DNA of 64,000 nucleotides, taken from assembly GCA_052173655.1 (NCBI GenBank), contig JBQMYD010000003.1:124001-188000 (forward strand), read 5' to 3'. The notes beneath the pieces are model-generated. The model was given only the letters and a program-made list of their open reading frames with translations, did no database searches and was not told the origin of the DNA. Of the stretch, positions 1 to 7,750 are shown one piece after another; the first letter of the stretch is position 1; every line of letters begins with the position of its first letter. Made by a program: the position numbers and the translations under genes. Origin of the DNA: RGIG9060 sp052173655. GTDB taxonomy: Bacteria > Spirochaetota > Spirochaetia > Treponematales > Treponemataceae.

Positions 1-83
1 AAAGAATTGAAAACGGAATTCCAAACCGCTACCACAAGAAAAAATAAAAAGATGTCATTAAAACCACTCCGGTGCCTTTCATC

Positions 84-112
84 TTGTAAATAAAAAATAT
101 TTTTCGTACACT
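84..112 (+). promoter_or_regulatory. pyrE promoter, predicted leaderless start
   Basis: A -35-like TTGTAA (84-89) and a -10-like TACACT (107-112) are separated by 17 bases. Six bases follow before ATG at 119, which puts the expected transcription start on the A of the start codon. There is no Shine-Dalgarno sequence before this ATG. The leaderless reading is an inference from spacing. Confidence 0.55.
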
Positions 113-118
113 GAAAAT

Positions 119-805
119 ATGGAACAATATAAAAAAGATTTTATTAATTTTATGATTGAATGTGAAGTTTTAAAATTCGGATCGTTCACGTTAAAAAGCG
201 GACGTATTTCGCCTTTTTTTATGAATGCAGGAGCTTACATTACGGGGAAACAACTCTTACTTTTAGGCGAATTTTATGCACAGGCAATTCATGCACACTT
301 TGGAGATGAGTTTGATGTACTTTTTGGACCTGCATACAAAGGAATTCCTCTAGCGGTTGCAACAACAATGGCATATTCAAAACTCTACGGAAAAGAAATA
401 AAATATTGCTCTGACAGGAAAGAAGAAAAAGATCATGGTGCCGACAAAGGAGCTTTACTCGGCTATAAAATAAAAGATGGAGATCGTGTTATCATTATTG
501 AAGACGTAACAACAAGCGGAAAATCCATTGAAGAAACCTTTCCAAAAATAAAAGCACAAGAAACCTCTTCCGGAAAAATAGAAGTCATAGGAGAAATAGT
601 CAGCTTGGATAGACAGGAGAAAGCCCTAAACACAGACAAAGCTGCACTAAAAGTAATAAGTGAAAAATACGGTTTTCCGGCAAAAGCAATTGTTACTATG
701 AGCGATGTTGTAGAAGTGCTATATACGTACGGAAAAAAAGACACAATAACCCAAGAAATAAAAAAAGCAATTGATTTGTATTATATGGAATACGGTGCAA
801 AATAA
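119..805 (+). CDS. pyrE: Orotate phosphoribosyltransferase
   Basis: This enzyme transfers the phosphoribosyl group of PRPP to orotate to make OMP, the fifth step of UMP synthesis, in the cytosol. The 228-aa protein is of normal length. The PRPP-binding loop reads EDVTTSGKS at residues 128-136. The N-terminal FTLKSGRISPFF (23-34), GPAYKGIPL (70-78) and the catalytic-loop lysines and histidine in KEEKDHG (101-107) are typical of the family. The start at 119 is fixed by these conserved N-terminal residues; there is no ribosome binding site, and a promoter ends six bases upstream. No other pyrimidine gene adjoins it. A possible short terminator and an AT-rich gap follow. Confidence in the assignment is high. 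Confidence 0.95.
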   Translation: MEQYKKDFINFMIECEVLKFGSFTLKSGRISPFFMNAGAYITGKQLLLLGEFYAQAIHAHFGDEFDVLFGPAYKGIPLAVATTMAYSKLYGKEIKYCSDRKEEKDHGADKGALLGYKIKDGDRVIIIEDVTTSGKSIEETFPKIKAQETSSGKIEVIGEIVSLDRQEKALNTDKAALKVISEKYGFPAKAIVTMSDVVEVLYTYGKKDTITQEIKKAIDLYYMEYGAK

Positions 806-1158
806 AAATTTAAAAACACTTTTTTTGTTTCACGTGTTTCACACCGGTTTTTATCCACCGGTTTTCCACAAACATCGGAATAATTTATTATTTTAGCTAA
901 AAAAATAAAAAAATTTGTGTCAAGTAGTAAAGTATGTTTTTTTAGCTAAAAATAAAGACAAAAAACTATAAAATCGTCTATTTATTTATAATACAACAAA
1001 ATAGAAATTTTACAAAAATATAGAATAAAGATATGAAAAATCTCTATTTTACAAAAAAAATATAAAAATTTAAAATTTTTACCTAAATGCTTGTTATTTC
1101 AAGAATAAAAACACTTTCTCACAAGTTATCCACAATCAACATGACTTGACAAAAAAAA
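806..1158. other. AT-rich gap with DnaA-box-like sites
   Basis: This 353-bp gap has no convincing gene. It holds DnaA-box-like nonamers TTATCCACC (851-859), TTTTCCACA (862-870) and a consensus TTATCCACA (1126-1134), all on the plus strand. Between them lies very AT-rich sequence with two identical 12-bp palindromes TTTTAGCTAAAA (891-902 and 940-951) and several ATTTTACAAAAA-like repeats. The arrangement resembles a replication origin or another DnaA-bound region. No dnaA or dnaN gene is in the window, so the role is open. Confidence 0.4.
843..865 (+). terminator. Possible pyrE terminator
   Basis: ACCGGT at 843-848 and again at 857-862 (each self-complementary) can form a 6-bp stem with an 8-base loop, followed by TTTT. 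The stem is short. A DnaA-box-like TTATCCACC lies across the loop and the 3' arm, so the sequence may have another role. Confidence 0.35.
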
Positions 1159-2535
1159 TCATTTGTTTTTTGTCGCTTTTTTGTAGCCTAAAATATAACA
1201 GATAATATGAACAAAAGATGTCAATAACCAAGAAACAGGATATGACAAGTATATTACAAAAGTATTATGCCACTTTGGAAATTGCCACACACTTGCCATC
1301 CATAAAAGACGTAATCCGCATGCACCTATAAAAGAAACCACCATAGGCATGACAGAATATCCTATTGCCCGTAAAGAACCTACCATAACTTCCATAATCC
1401 CACAAAGAGCATAGGTCGAAGTTATAATCAAAAGCCTTGTTTTTCCGGCAGCAATAACCTGTGCAGAATTTTCACCTTTTGTAAAAATACTCAAAATAGG
1501 TTCTGCAAAAAAAGTCATAAGATTTCCTAAAAGAAGACCTACAACAATAACGCATACAAGGGAAGTAAAAGTAACTTTTAAAATCAGTTTACTATTTTTT
1601 GCACCGAAGCTTTGACTACCGAATGTCATTGCAGCTTGATGAAACGCATTCATAGATATGTAAACAAAATGTTCTACATTCATTGCAGCAGAATTTCCTG
1701 CAATAGTAATAGGGCCAAAAGTATTTATACCGGATTGAATTACAACATTGCTAAAAGAAAATAACATACCTTGAAAACCTGCAGGCAATCCCATTTTTAC
1801 AATTTGAATCAATTTTGTTCTGTTAATGTGCAATTTATGAAAATCAAGACGAACATAAGAACTTTCCTTTACAAGACATATAACAATACAAATTGCAGCA
1901 AAAAGCTGTGAAATTGAAGTTGCAAGCCCCACTCCTATAACTCCAAGATGAAAGCAAATTACAAAAATCAAATTAAGAACAACATTCAGAATTCCTGCAA
2001 AAAAAAGAAAAACCAGAGGTCTTCTGGTATCCCCGATTGCCCGTAAAATTGCAGCACCAAAGTTATAAACCATGATTGCGGTGATACCTAAAAAATAAAA
2101 TTTTAGATAAGAAGATGCCAAAGGTAAAACCTGCGGAGGAGAATGCATCCAACTTAAAATGTATTTTGTAAAAAAAACTCCTATGATTGTCAAAAAAATT
2201 CCGCTAAAAACACTTAACAACATTGCAGTATGAACCGCATTTTCTGTTCCACGCTCATTTTTAGCTCCAAATTCCTTTGCAACAATTACATTTGCTCCAA
2301 TTGAAAAACCGATAAAAAGGTTGATAATCAAATTAATCAGAGAACTTGTTGAGCCGACGGCTGCAAGGGATTCATCACCTGCAAAACGACCTACAATAAC
2401 AACATCTGCAGAATTAAACAAAAGCTGTAAAATTCCGGATCCCATTAAAGGCAAAGAAAACAAAAGAATATTTTTCAACGTTGAACCGTGAGTTATATCA
2501 ATTTGATAAGATTTTTGCATTGAAAATACCGCCAT
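1159..2535 (-). CDS. MATE family efflux transporter
   Basis: This is a multidrug/toxin exporter of the inner membrane, driven by a Na+ or H+ gradient in this family. The 458-aa protein has about twelve hydrophobic segments in two homologous halves. The N-terminal half contains FSLPLMGSGILQLLFNSADV and VVIVGRFAGDESLAAVGS, the usual MATE signature region. The called start gives MAVFSMQKS; an internal ATG at 2520 (MQKSYQ) is equally possible because neither has a good ribosome binding site. It is divergent from the EAL gene with 63 bp between them. The substrate cannot be predicted from sequence. Confidence 0.88.
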   Translation of the reverse strand: MAVFSMQKSYQIDITHGSTLKNILLFSLPLMGSGILQLLFNSADVVIVGRFAGDESLAAVGSTSSLINLIINLFIGFSIGANVIVAKEFGAKNERGTENAVHTAMLLSVFSGIFLTIIGVFFTKYILSWMHSPPQVLPLASSYLKFYFLGITAIMVYNFGAAILRAIGDTRRPLVFLFFAGILNVVLNLIFVICFHLGVIGVGLATSISQLFAAICIVICLVKESSYVRLDFHKLHINRTKLIQIVKMGLPAGFQGMLFSFSNVVIQSGINTFGPITIAGNSAAMNVEHFVYISMNAFHQAAMTFGSQSFGAKNSKLILKVTFTSLVCVIVVGLLLGNLMTFFAEPILSIFTKGENSAQVIAAGKTRLLIITSTYALCGIMEVMVGSLRAIGYSVMPMVVSFIGACGLRLLWMASVWQFPKWHNTFVIYLSYPVSWLLTSFVHIICYILGYKKATKNK

Positions 2536-2563
2536 GATATTTTATCACTTTGCATAAAAATAG

Positions 2564-2592
2564 TCGACAAACCGGGAATATAAGACTAAAAT
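2564..2592 (+). promoter_or_regulatory. EAL-gene promoter, predicted leaderless start
   Basis: TCGACA (2564-2569), a 17-base spacer and TAAAAT (2587-2592) form a good promoter. Exactly six bases separate the -10 box from ATG 2599, and no ribosome binding site is present, so the message is predicted to start at the A of the ATG. Confidence 0.6.
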
Positions 2593-2598
2593 GTTAAC

Positions 2599-4602
2599 AT
2601 GCGTATTATATATTTCACAGGATGTGCACTCTTAAACCTTTTTGTAATAATTTTTACGATATATGTAAAACGCTACACAAAGGGGTTGCAAAATAAAGTT
2701 TTTTTATACCTGGTTTGGATTGCCTTTATCTCAGGTGTTTTGGATTTTCTCTGTTCAGCAACGCAGCTCAATGTTTATAATTCTGCACAATACATAACAT
2801 TCAGAGCAATAATTACCGGATTATATTTTATAGTACGAAATTTTACTGTTCTTTTTTTGGATTTTTACATCCTTGTCATTACAAATATGACTTATAAATT
2901 AAAACAAAATAAAATTTTTTCAATTTTGCTTCCTCTGCCTTTCTTAGTTTTGGTTGTTTTAATAATTTCCAATGCGTTTACCAGATTCATGTTCTACTTT
3001 GATCAAGACCTTAATTACAATCGAGGACCTTTTATCTTAGTAAGCTACTCTGTTGCTGCAATATATTCTCTTATAGGATTTATAATTCTTTTAAGATACA
3101 GAAAAGTGTTCAAACTTTCCAAACTATGTGCATTTTACGGATTTTTCATTTTATCCATAGCAGCCGTTGTTGTTCAACTTTTTCTTCCCAACTGGCTTGT
3201 AGAAATATTTTTTACTTCACTTTCTCTTACCTTGGTTATGGGGATTATTCAGCGTCCCGAAGAATACATTTATACAGTTTTGGGTGTTTTTAATTATTCC
3301 GGATTTAAAACAAACATACAAAACTTTTTTATAAATAACACTCCTACAAACATAGTGCTTGTAAAGATTTTAAATTGCGAATTTGTCAGATCTACTGTAG
3401 GACAGGAAAATTTCACTAATATACAAAGAAGAATTGTCCACGATATTGATACTTTACTTAAAAAGTCAAAACTCAGGGGAGATATATATTACCTGAGTGA
3501 AGACAGATTTGCAGTTGTTTTTAATGATACAAGCCAAGCCAAATACATGGAATTTGCAAATCAAATTCTTGAATATCTAAATAATATACAAGGCTATTCC
3601 GGACAACTGAACGGAATAAAAACTTCGGTATGTTATGTTGAACTGGAAAAAAATTCTGAAATCGATAAAATTTCAAACCTATCTTCGCTTCTTATTCTTG
3701 CAGAAAATTTCCATAAAATGCCTCACACCGGAAAAATAATAACGCTAAAAGATAAACAAACAAAATCATACTTTGAACAATTCATTGCCATAGATTTTAT
3801 TATTAACGATGCCCTTGAACATAAAAAATTTGAAATGTACTATCAGCCCATTTATTCTGTGGAGCAAGATAAAATCCTTTCTGCGGAAGCTCTTATCAGG
3901 CTAAAAGATAAACAAAGAAGTTACATTTCTCCTGAAATTTTTATTCCTGCAAGCGAGAGAAATGGAACCATTCTACAAATTGGGGAATTTGTTTTGGACA
4001 GCGTGTGTAAATTCATAGCTTCAGACCAATTCAAAAAACTCGGACTTGAACATATTGCCGTCAATCTTTCGGTTAATCAGTGTATGCAACCTGACCTTGC
4101 CGAAACTATTGATTTTTATACAAAAAAATACAAAGTAGAACCGAAACATCTCAATTTTGAAATTACAGAGGGTAGTGTTGATGAATCTGAAAGTACAATG
4201 CTAAAAAATATGCAAATTCTTTCAGAAAAAGGATATTCGTTCAACCTGGATGACTACGGAACAGGATACTCAAATATAAAAAGACTTGCAACTCTTCCTC
4301 TCAAAATTATAAAATTCGATAAAACTTTTGTAAATGAAATAGGCAATCATCAGATGAAAATCATATTGAAAAACAACATCAGGATGATGAAAGAAATGAA
4401 CAAAGAAATTGTTGTAGAAGGCATTGAAACAAAAGAGATGCTTGAAATTTTTTGTGATTACAACTGTGATTTTATTCAAGGTTTTTATTTTTCAAGACCG
4501 CTGCCCGGTGATGAATTTTGTAAATGGGTAGACAGATGGAAAAAAGAAAAAAATCCGCCCGGAAACAGTATACTGTCAGGCAAAGCTGTCAGCATACTGT
4601 AG
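2599..4602 (+). CDS. Membrane-bound cyclic-di-GMP phosphodiesterase (EAL domain)
   Basis: The protein is predicted to cleave cyclic di-GMP at the cytoplasmic face of the inner membrane. Residues 1-215 hold about seven hydrophobic helices, a 7TM-type sensor. Residues 245-400 look like a degenerate GGDEF domain (SEDRFAVVF near 300 in place of GGDEF). Residues 405-650 are an EAL domain. The motif AEALIR is at about 430, followed by the metal and catalytic residues in NLS (490), EITE (520), DDYGTG (551), IKFDK (572), VVEGIE (606) and QGFYFS (627). All residues expected of an active enzyme are present. The degenerate GGDEF domain may be regulatory. The ligand of the membrane domain is unknown. Confidence 0.9.
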   Translation: MRIIYFTGCALLNLFVIIFTIYVKRYTKGLQNKVFLYLVWIAFISGVLDFLCSATQLNVYNSAQYITFRAIITGLYFIVRNFTVLFLDFYILVITNMTYKLKQNKIFSILLPLPFLVLVVLIISNAFTRFMFYFDQDLNYNRGPFILVSYSVAAIYSLIGFIILLRYRKVFKLSKLCAFYGFFILSIAAVVVQLFLPNWLVEIFFTSLSLTLVMGIIQRPEEYIYTVLGVFNYSGFKTNIQNFFINNTPTNIVLVKILNCEFVRSTVGQENFTNIQRRIVHDIDTLLKKSKLRGDIYYLSEDRFAVVFNDTSQAKYMEFANQILEYLNNIQGYSGQLNGIKTSVCYVELEKNSEIDKISNLSSLLILAENFHKMPHTGKIITLKDKQTKSYFEQFIAIDFIINDALEHKKFEMYYQPIYSVEQDKILSAEALIRLKDKQRSYISPEIFIPASERNGTILQIGEFVLDSVCKFIASDQFKKLGLEHIAVNLSVNQCMQPDLAETIDFYTKKYKVEPKHLNFEITEGSVDESESTMLKNMQILSEKGYSFNLDDYGTGYSNIKRLATLPLKIIKFDKTFVNEIGNHQMKIILKNNIRMMKEMNKEIVVEGIETKEMLEIFCDYNCDFIQGFYFSRPLPGDEFCKWVDRWKKEKNPPGNSILSGKAVSIL

Positions 4603-4703
4603 ATTAAAAAAAAACGGTATATTTAAAAACTTATAAAATACAATACAATCATGTTTTATCGATAAATTTCTATTTTGAATTTTACTAAACTACATAAAAA
4701 CAA

Positions 4704-5585
4704 TTAAAAATCAACCGACATGAAATTTTCCTTTAATTTAGGTTTAAGGTTTTCCGTCCAAAATCTGTCATCAATTTTCATTCCTCCGGCAGTGTACCCC
4801 AATTTTCTATCTTTTCTGGTTTTTTCTCCATGAAAATCACTGCCGCCTGTAACAAAAAAACCAAGTTTTTTTGCAAGCATTTCAAGCCGATTTGCTTCCC
4901 CAAGTTTTGTTCCCGAATGCCAAGCCTCTATTCCCTCTATTCCCCTTTGCCGTAAATCAATAAAAACTTCTTCAAGTTTTCCCCAACTTAAATACAATGA
5001 AAGCGGATGAGCCAAGACAGGAATTCCTCCACAATCTTGTATAGCAACAATAGCCTTATCAAGGTTTGAACCGTTTATTTTAGAATAAAAAGGTCTATTT
5101 TTTGCAAGAAATAAATCAAAAGCTTTTTGTCCGGTTTTTACAATTTTATTTTCCACAAAAAAACGGGCAATATGAGGTCTTCCTATATTTTTAGAACCAT
5201 ACAGTTTTTCCAACTGCTCCAAAGTTACCGGTTCTTTGAATTTTTCCGAAAAACATTCATTTATTCTTTGAATAATTTTTTCGTTTCTTAAACATCTTTC
5301 CTGTTGTTGAATCAATAGCAAATCCTTCATACTTGAAGATATTTTTTGCAAACCCAAACCTAAAAGATGAAATTCACCTGTAGGCCACTCTACCGTCAAT
5401 TCTACACCGGGAACAAATGTTATCCCTTTTTCATGTGCAGCACTCTTAGCTTCTTCAATTCCATCTAGCGTATCATGATCTGTAAGAGCTAAAACTGAAA
5501 TTCCCTTTTCAGCTGCCATAAAAACAAGTTCTTTTGGACTATATTCACCATCCGAAAAAGTTGAATGTGTATGTAAATCAATCAT
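4704..5585 (-). CDS. PHP-domain phosphoesterase (RNase AM/YciV type)
   Basis: This metal-dependent hydrolase has the PHP fold. The nearest known group removes the 3'-phosphate from 3',5'-nucleoside bisphosphates or trims 5' RNA ends. The metal ligands are visible as HTH at residues 5-7 (MIDLHTHSTFSDG), LTDHDTLDGI, the central GRPHIARFF and AHPLSLY, and the C-terminal GSDFHGE. Upstream in-frame codons exist (to 5624), but the PHP motif begins directly after ATG 5585, so I place the start there. A TATTCT box sits seven bases upstream and no ribosome binding site is seen. It is divergent from the cyclic-nucleotide-binding gene. The exact substrate is uncertain. Confidence 0.85.
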   Translation of the reverse strand: MIDLHTHSTFSDGEYSPKELVFMAAEKGISVLALTDHDTLDGIEEAKSAAHEKGITFVPGVELTVEWPTGEFHLLGLGLQKISSSMKDLLLIQQQERCLRNEKIIQRINECFSEKFKEPVTLEQLEKLYGSKNIGRPHIARFFVENKIVKTGQKAFDLFLAKNRPFYSKINGSNLDKAIVAIQDCGGIPVLAHPLSLYLSWGKLEEVFIDLRQRGIEGIEAWHSGTKLGEANRLEMLAKKLGFFVTGGSDFHGEKTRKDRKLGYTAGGMKIDDRFWTENLKPKLKENFMSVDF

Positions 5586-5657
5586 ACGTAAAAGAATAGC
5601 ATTTTTTTTCCTATTGTGATACAATAATAAGTAGTATTTTCTAATCCGGAGATATAA

Positions 5658-6905
5658 ATGCCAAAAACGATGAGTTACAAAAAAGGTTCGATAATTTACT
5701 TTGAAGGCGATAACGATGAACGCATCTTTGTTTTACAAAAAGGTGCTGTTATACTTTCCAGCACAGACGTGGAAACAGGAGCTTCCGTTGTAGAGCAAAT
5801 AAAAGTAGGAGAATTTTTTGGTGTAAAATCGGCGTTCGGACATTTTCCTAGAGAAGAAACTGCAACAGTTGTAGTAGACGCTCAATGCATAAGTTTGAAT
5901 ATCGTAGAATTTGAAAAAATGTTCAGTTCAAACAAACAAGTTATTTTAAAGATGCTTAAAGTTTTTTCAAGTCAATTAAGAAACATTCATAAAAAAATAG
6001 ATTCTATTTTGCACAGCGAAAACACAATTGACTGTCCTACCGGTATGCAGCAAGTTGCACAAAGCTTTTATAACGACGGACAATACAAAACATGTTGCGA
6101 CATTTGTGCAAAATTTTTTGCAAGATATTCTACCGCTCCAAATGTAAACAAAGTTAAACAATTATATTTAAACTCTAAAAAACGTTATGATTTGATTTCT
6201 GCCAGAGAAACAAATAATTCAGAGGATAATACATACACAGCCGATTTTAGTGGTGCTTTAAAACAGTTTTCACTTCCAGCCTTTGACAGATTTGCAAAGA
6301 CCTTTTCTGCCGGCTCCGTAATCATTTCAGAATTTGAACCGGGAGATTCTTTTTACCTGATTCAGTCAGGTAATGTACAGCTTGTAAAATGCATAAATGG
6401 CACAAAAAAGAATTTAGACATTCTAAAACCGGGAGAATTTTTTGGAGAAATGGCAATTCTTGAAAACAGTCCACGATCTGCAACTTGTTTTGCCTGTACA
6501 AAAGTTGAAGTCTTGGAATTTAATAAGCAAAACTTTGAACTTCTCATAGGTGGAAATCCTCAAATTGCAATGATTCTCATTAAACTTTTATGCAAGCGAA
6601 TTTATGATCAAAAACGTCGATTAAAAACTTTGGTTATAAAAGATCTTCAAGCTAGAATTGGAGATGTTTTCCTTATGTTTGATGAAATGAATCCTATAAA
6701 TAATCCTAATGAACGCACACGAAAATTCAATTTAACAATTCAAGATGTTTCCCATTGGGCAGGGTTACCTTTGGAAACAACAAGGGACGAAATAAACAAG
6801 TTTGTTGAAAAACGAAAAATTGATGTTTATCAAAACTATATTGTAGTGAACAATATCGTAGACATGTGCCGTTTTGTAGATCAGCATTGTCAAACTAGAC
6901 AATAA
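5658..6905 (+). CDS. Crp-like regulator with two cyclic-nucleotide-binding domains
   Basis: The 415-aa protein starts with one cyclic-nucleotide-binding barrel (about 5-110; KKGSIIYFEGDNDERIFVL, VGEFFGVKSAF). A short helical stretch follows (125-185, perhaps TPR-like). A second, more canonical barrel covers about 205-320, with GDSFYLIQSGNVQLVK, PGEFFGEMAILENSPRSA and a phosphate-binding-cassette-like core. The C-terminus (330-405) looks like a Crp-type winged helix (LTIQDVSHWAGLPLETTRDEINKF). A ribosome binding site (CCGGAG) precedes ATG. It is probably a transcription factor that senses a cyclic nucleotide, but the ligand is not known. Its EAL and PHP neighbours point to nucleotide second messengers. 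Confidence 0.82.
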   Translation: MPKTMSYKKGSIIYFEGDNDERIFVLQKGAVILSSTDVETGASVVEQIKVGEFFGVKSAFGHFPREETATVVVDAQCISLNIVEFEKMFSSNKQVILKMLKVFSSQLRNIHKKIDSILHSENTIDCPTGMQQVAQSFYNDGQYKTCCDICAKFFARYSTAPNVNKVKQLYLNSKKRYDLISARETNNSEDNTYTADFSGALKQFSLPAFDRFAKTFSAGSVIISEFEPGDSFYLIQSGNVQLVKCINGTKKNLDILKPGEFFGEMAILENSPRSATCFACTKVEVLEFNKQNFELLIGGNPQIAMILIKLLCKRIYDQKRRLKTLVIKDLQARIGDVFLMFDEMNPINNPNERTRKFNLTIQDVSHWAGLPLETTRDEINKFVEKRKIDVYQNYIVVNNIVDMCRFVDQHCQTRQ

Positions 6906-6980
6906 ATGTAAGCATCACATTATTTTTTAAATATTATGTTTAGTTTTAACTTACAGAATTAATATAACCTTGTTTCAGCC

Positions 6981-7009
6981 TTGACAAAAAATGATAATTT
7001 TTGTATAGT
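6981..7009 (+). promoter_or_regulatory. Promoter of the tRNA/SRP RNA block
   Basis: TTGACA (6981-6986) and TATAGT (7004-7009) with a 17-base spacer form a near-consensus promoter. Transcription would begin near 7016, eleven bases before the first tRNA. It probably drives the four tRNAs and perhaps the SRP RNA. Confidence 0.75.
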
Positions 7010-7026
7010 TGTTATACTTTTCCTAT

Positions 7027-7111
7027 GGAGCGGTGGCTGAGTGGTCGAAAGCGGCGGTCTTGAAAACCGTTGAACCGCAAGGTTCCGGGGGTTCGAATCC
7101 CCCCTGCTCCG
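7027..7111 (+). tRNA. tRNA-Ser (TGA)
   Basis: The acceptor stem GGAGCGG pairs with CTGCTCC (one G-U). The anticodon loop CTTGAAA gives TGA, reading UCA codons. A long variable arm is present, as expected for serine, and the T loop is TTCGAAT. The discriminator base is G at 7111. CCA is not encoded. Confidence 0.95.
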
Positions 7112-7177
7112 GATAAGCTTTGTAGGGGGCTGTCAATTAGGCAGCCTTATTAACTTTTCAAAGCATCTTGGTAAAGT

Positions 7178-7265
7178 GGAGTGGTGACCGAGAGGCCGAA
7201 GGTGGCTCCCTGCTAAGGAGTTATACCCCAAAAGGGTATCGGGGGTTCGAATCCCCCCTGCTCCG
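7178..7265 (+). tRNA. tRNA-Ser (GCT)
   Basis: The acceptor stem GGAGTGG pairs with CTGCTCC. The loop CTGCTAA gives anticodon GCT, reading AGC/AGU. The long variable arm includes TACCCC and GGGTA. The T loop is TTCGAAT and the discriminator is G. CCA is not encoded. Confidence 0.95.
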
Positions 7266-7292
7266 ATAATCACTTGCAAAACGAGCAAGCCT

Positions 7293-7366
7293 GAGATTGT
7301 AGCTCAGCTGGATAGAGCGTCAGATTGCGGATCTGAAGGTCGCAGGTTCGATTCCTGTCAGTCTCG
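7293..7366 (+). tRNA. tRNA-Arg (GCG)
   Basis: The acceptor stem GAGATTG pairs with CAGTCTC. The D arm is GCTC/GAGC and contains the arginine identity base A20. The anticodon stem TCAGA/TCTGA closes the loop TTGCGGA, giving anticodon GCG. The T arm is GCAGG/CCTGT with loop TTCGATT. Most bacteria read CGU/CGC/CGA with an ACG anticodon edited to inosine, so a genomic G34 is unusual. Confidence 0.9.
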
Positions 7367-7383
7367 TTTTCTTTGATTACTTT

Positions 7384-7468
7384 GGAGAGATGTCCGAGTG
7401 GTCGATGGTGCAATCTTGGAAAGGTTGTGTACGGAAACGTACCGCGGGTTCGAATCCCGCTCTCTCCG
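7384..7468 (+). tRNA. tRNA-Ser (GGA)
   Basis: The acceptor stem GGAGAGA pairs with TCTCTCC. The loop TTGGAAA gives anticodon GGA, reading UCC/UCU. A long variable arm (GTACGGAAACGTAC) is present and the T loop is TTCGAAT. The discriminator is G. Confidence 0.95.
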
Positions 7469-7489
7469 CTAAAAAACACCTTTTACATG

Positions 7490-7610
7490 GACTTTTAGAT
7501 GAGTCCAGGTCCTATGCAAGTTACACTTTCAAACCCCGCCAGATCCGGAAGGAAGCAACGGTAGATAGCTGTTAGCTGTGCCGTAGATAACCTGGGCTCA
7601 TCTAAAAGTC
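7490..7610 (+). ncRNA. ffs: Signal recognition particle RNA, small bacterial (4.5S) type
   Basis: This RNA binds Ffh and targets nascent membrane proteins. The conserved domain IV core is visible at about 7550: CCAGATCCGGAAGGAAGC with its GGAA tetraloop and asymmetric internal loop. The ends pair over about 21 bases (7490-7510 with 7590-7610), forming the long hairpin. A T-run follows, so the terminal helix may also act as a terminator. It lies directly behind four tRNAs and may share their transcript. Confidence 0.93.
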
Positions 7611-7664
7611 TTTTTCATTTAAGATTGATTTTTATCAGCAGATATTTTTAACCAAATAAAAGAA

Positions 7665-7706
7665 AAAAGCATACCAAAAAATCATTACGATCGTTGGTAT
7701 GCTTTT
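7665..7706 (-). terminator. Terminator of the outer-membrane protein gene
   Basis: A perfect 13-bp inverted repeat (7665-7677 with 7694-7706, core AGCATACCAA) has a 16-base loop. On the minus strand it is followed by TTTTTTCTTTT. It ends transcription of the leftward OMP gene and may weakly stop rightward transcription from the RNA block. Confidence 0.7.
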
Positions 7707-7750
7707 ATAGCATTACACGCTATGACAGCGATCCGATATAAACGGATTCA

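Noticed and set aside
1..93. Short open frames at the left edge on the plus strand (to the stop at 45-47 or 91-93)
   Set aside because: Fewer than 31 codons are visible and none has a recognisable motif. A gene running in from the left is possible but cannot be supported.
4565..4600. Inverted repeat ACAGTATACTG / CAGCATACTGT at the end of the EAL gene
   Set aside because: It overlaps the coding end and has no T-run on either strand, so it is not a terminator; a structural role is possible but unsupported.
7270..7575. Open frames on both strands across the RNA block (minus 7270-7479, plus 7390-7575)
   Set aside because: They lie inside two tRNA genes and the SRP RNA; the sequence is explained by RNA structure.
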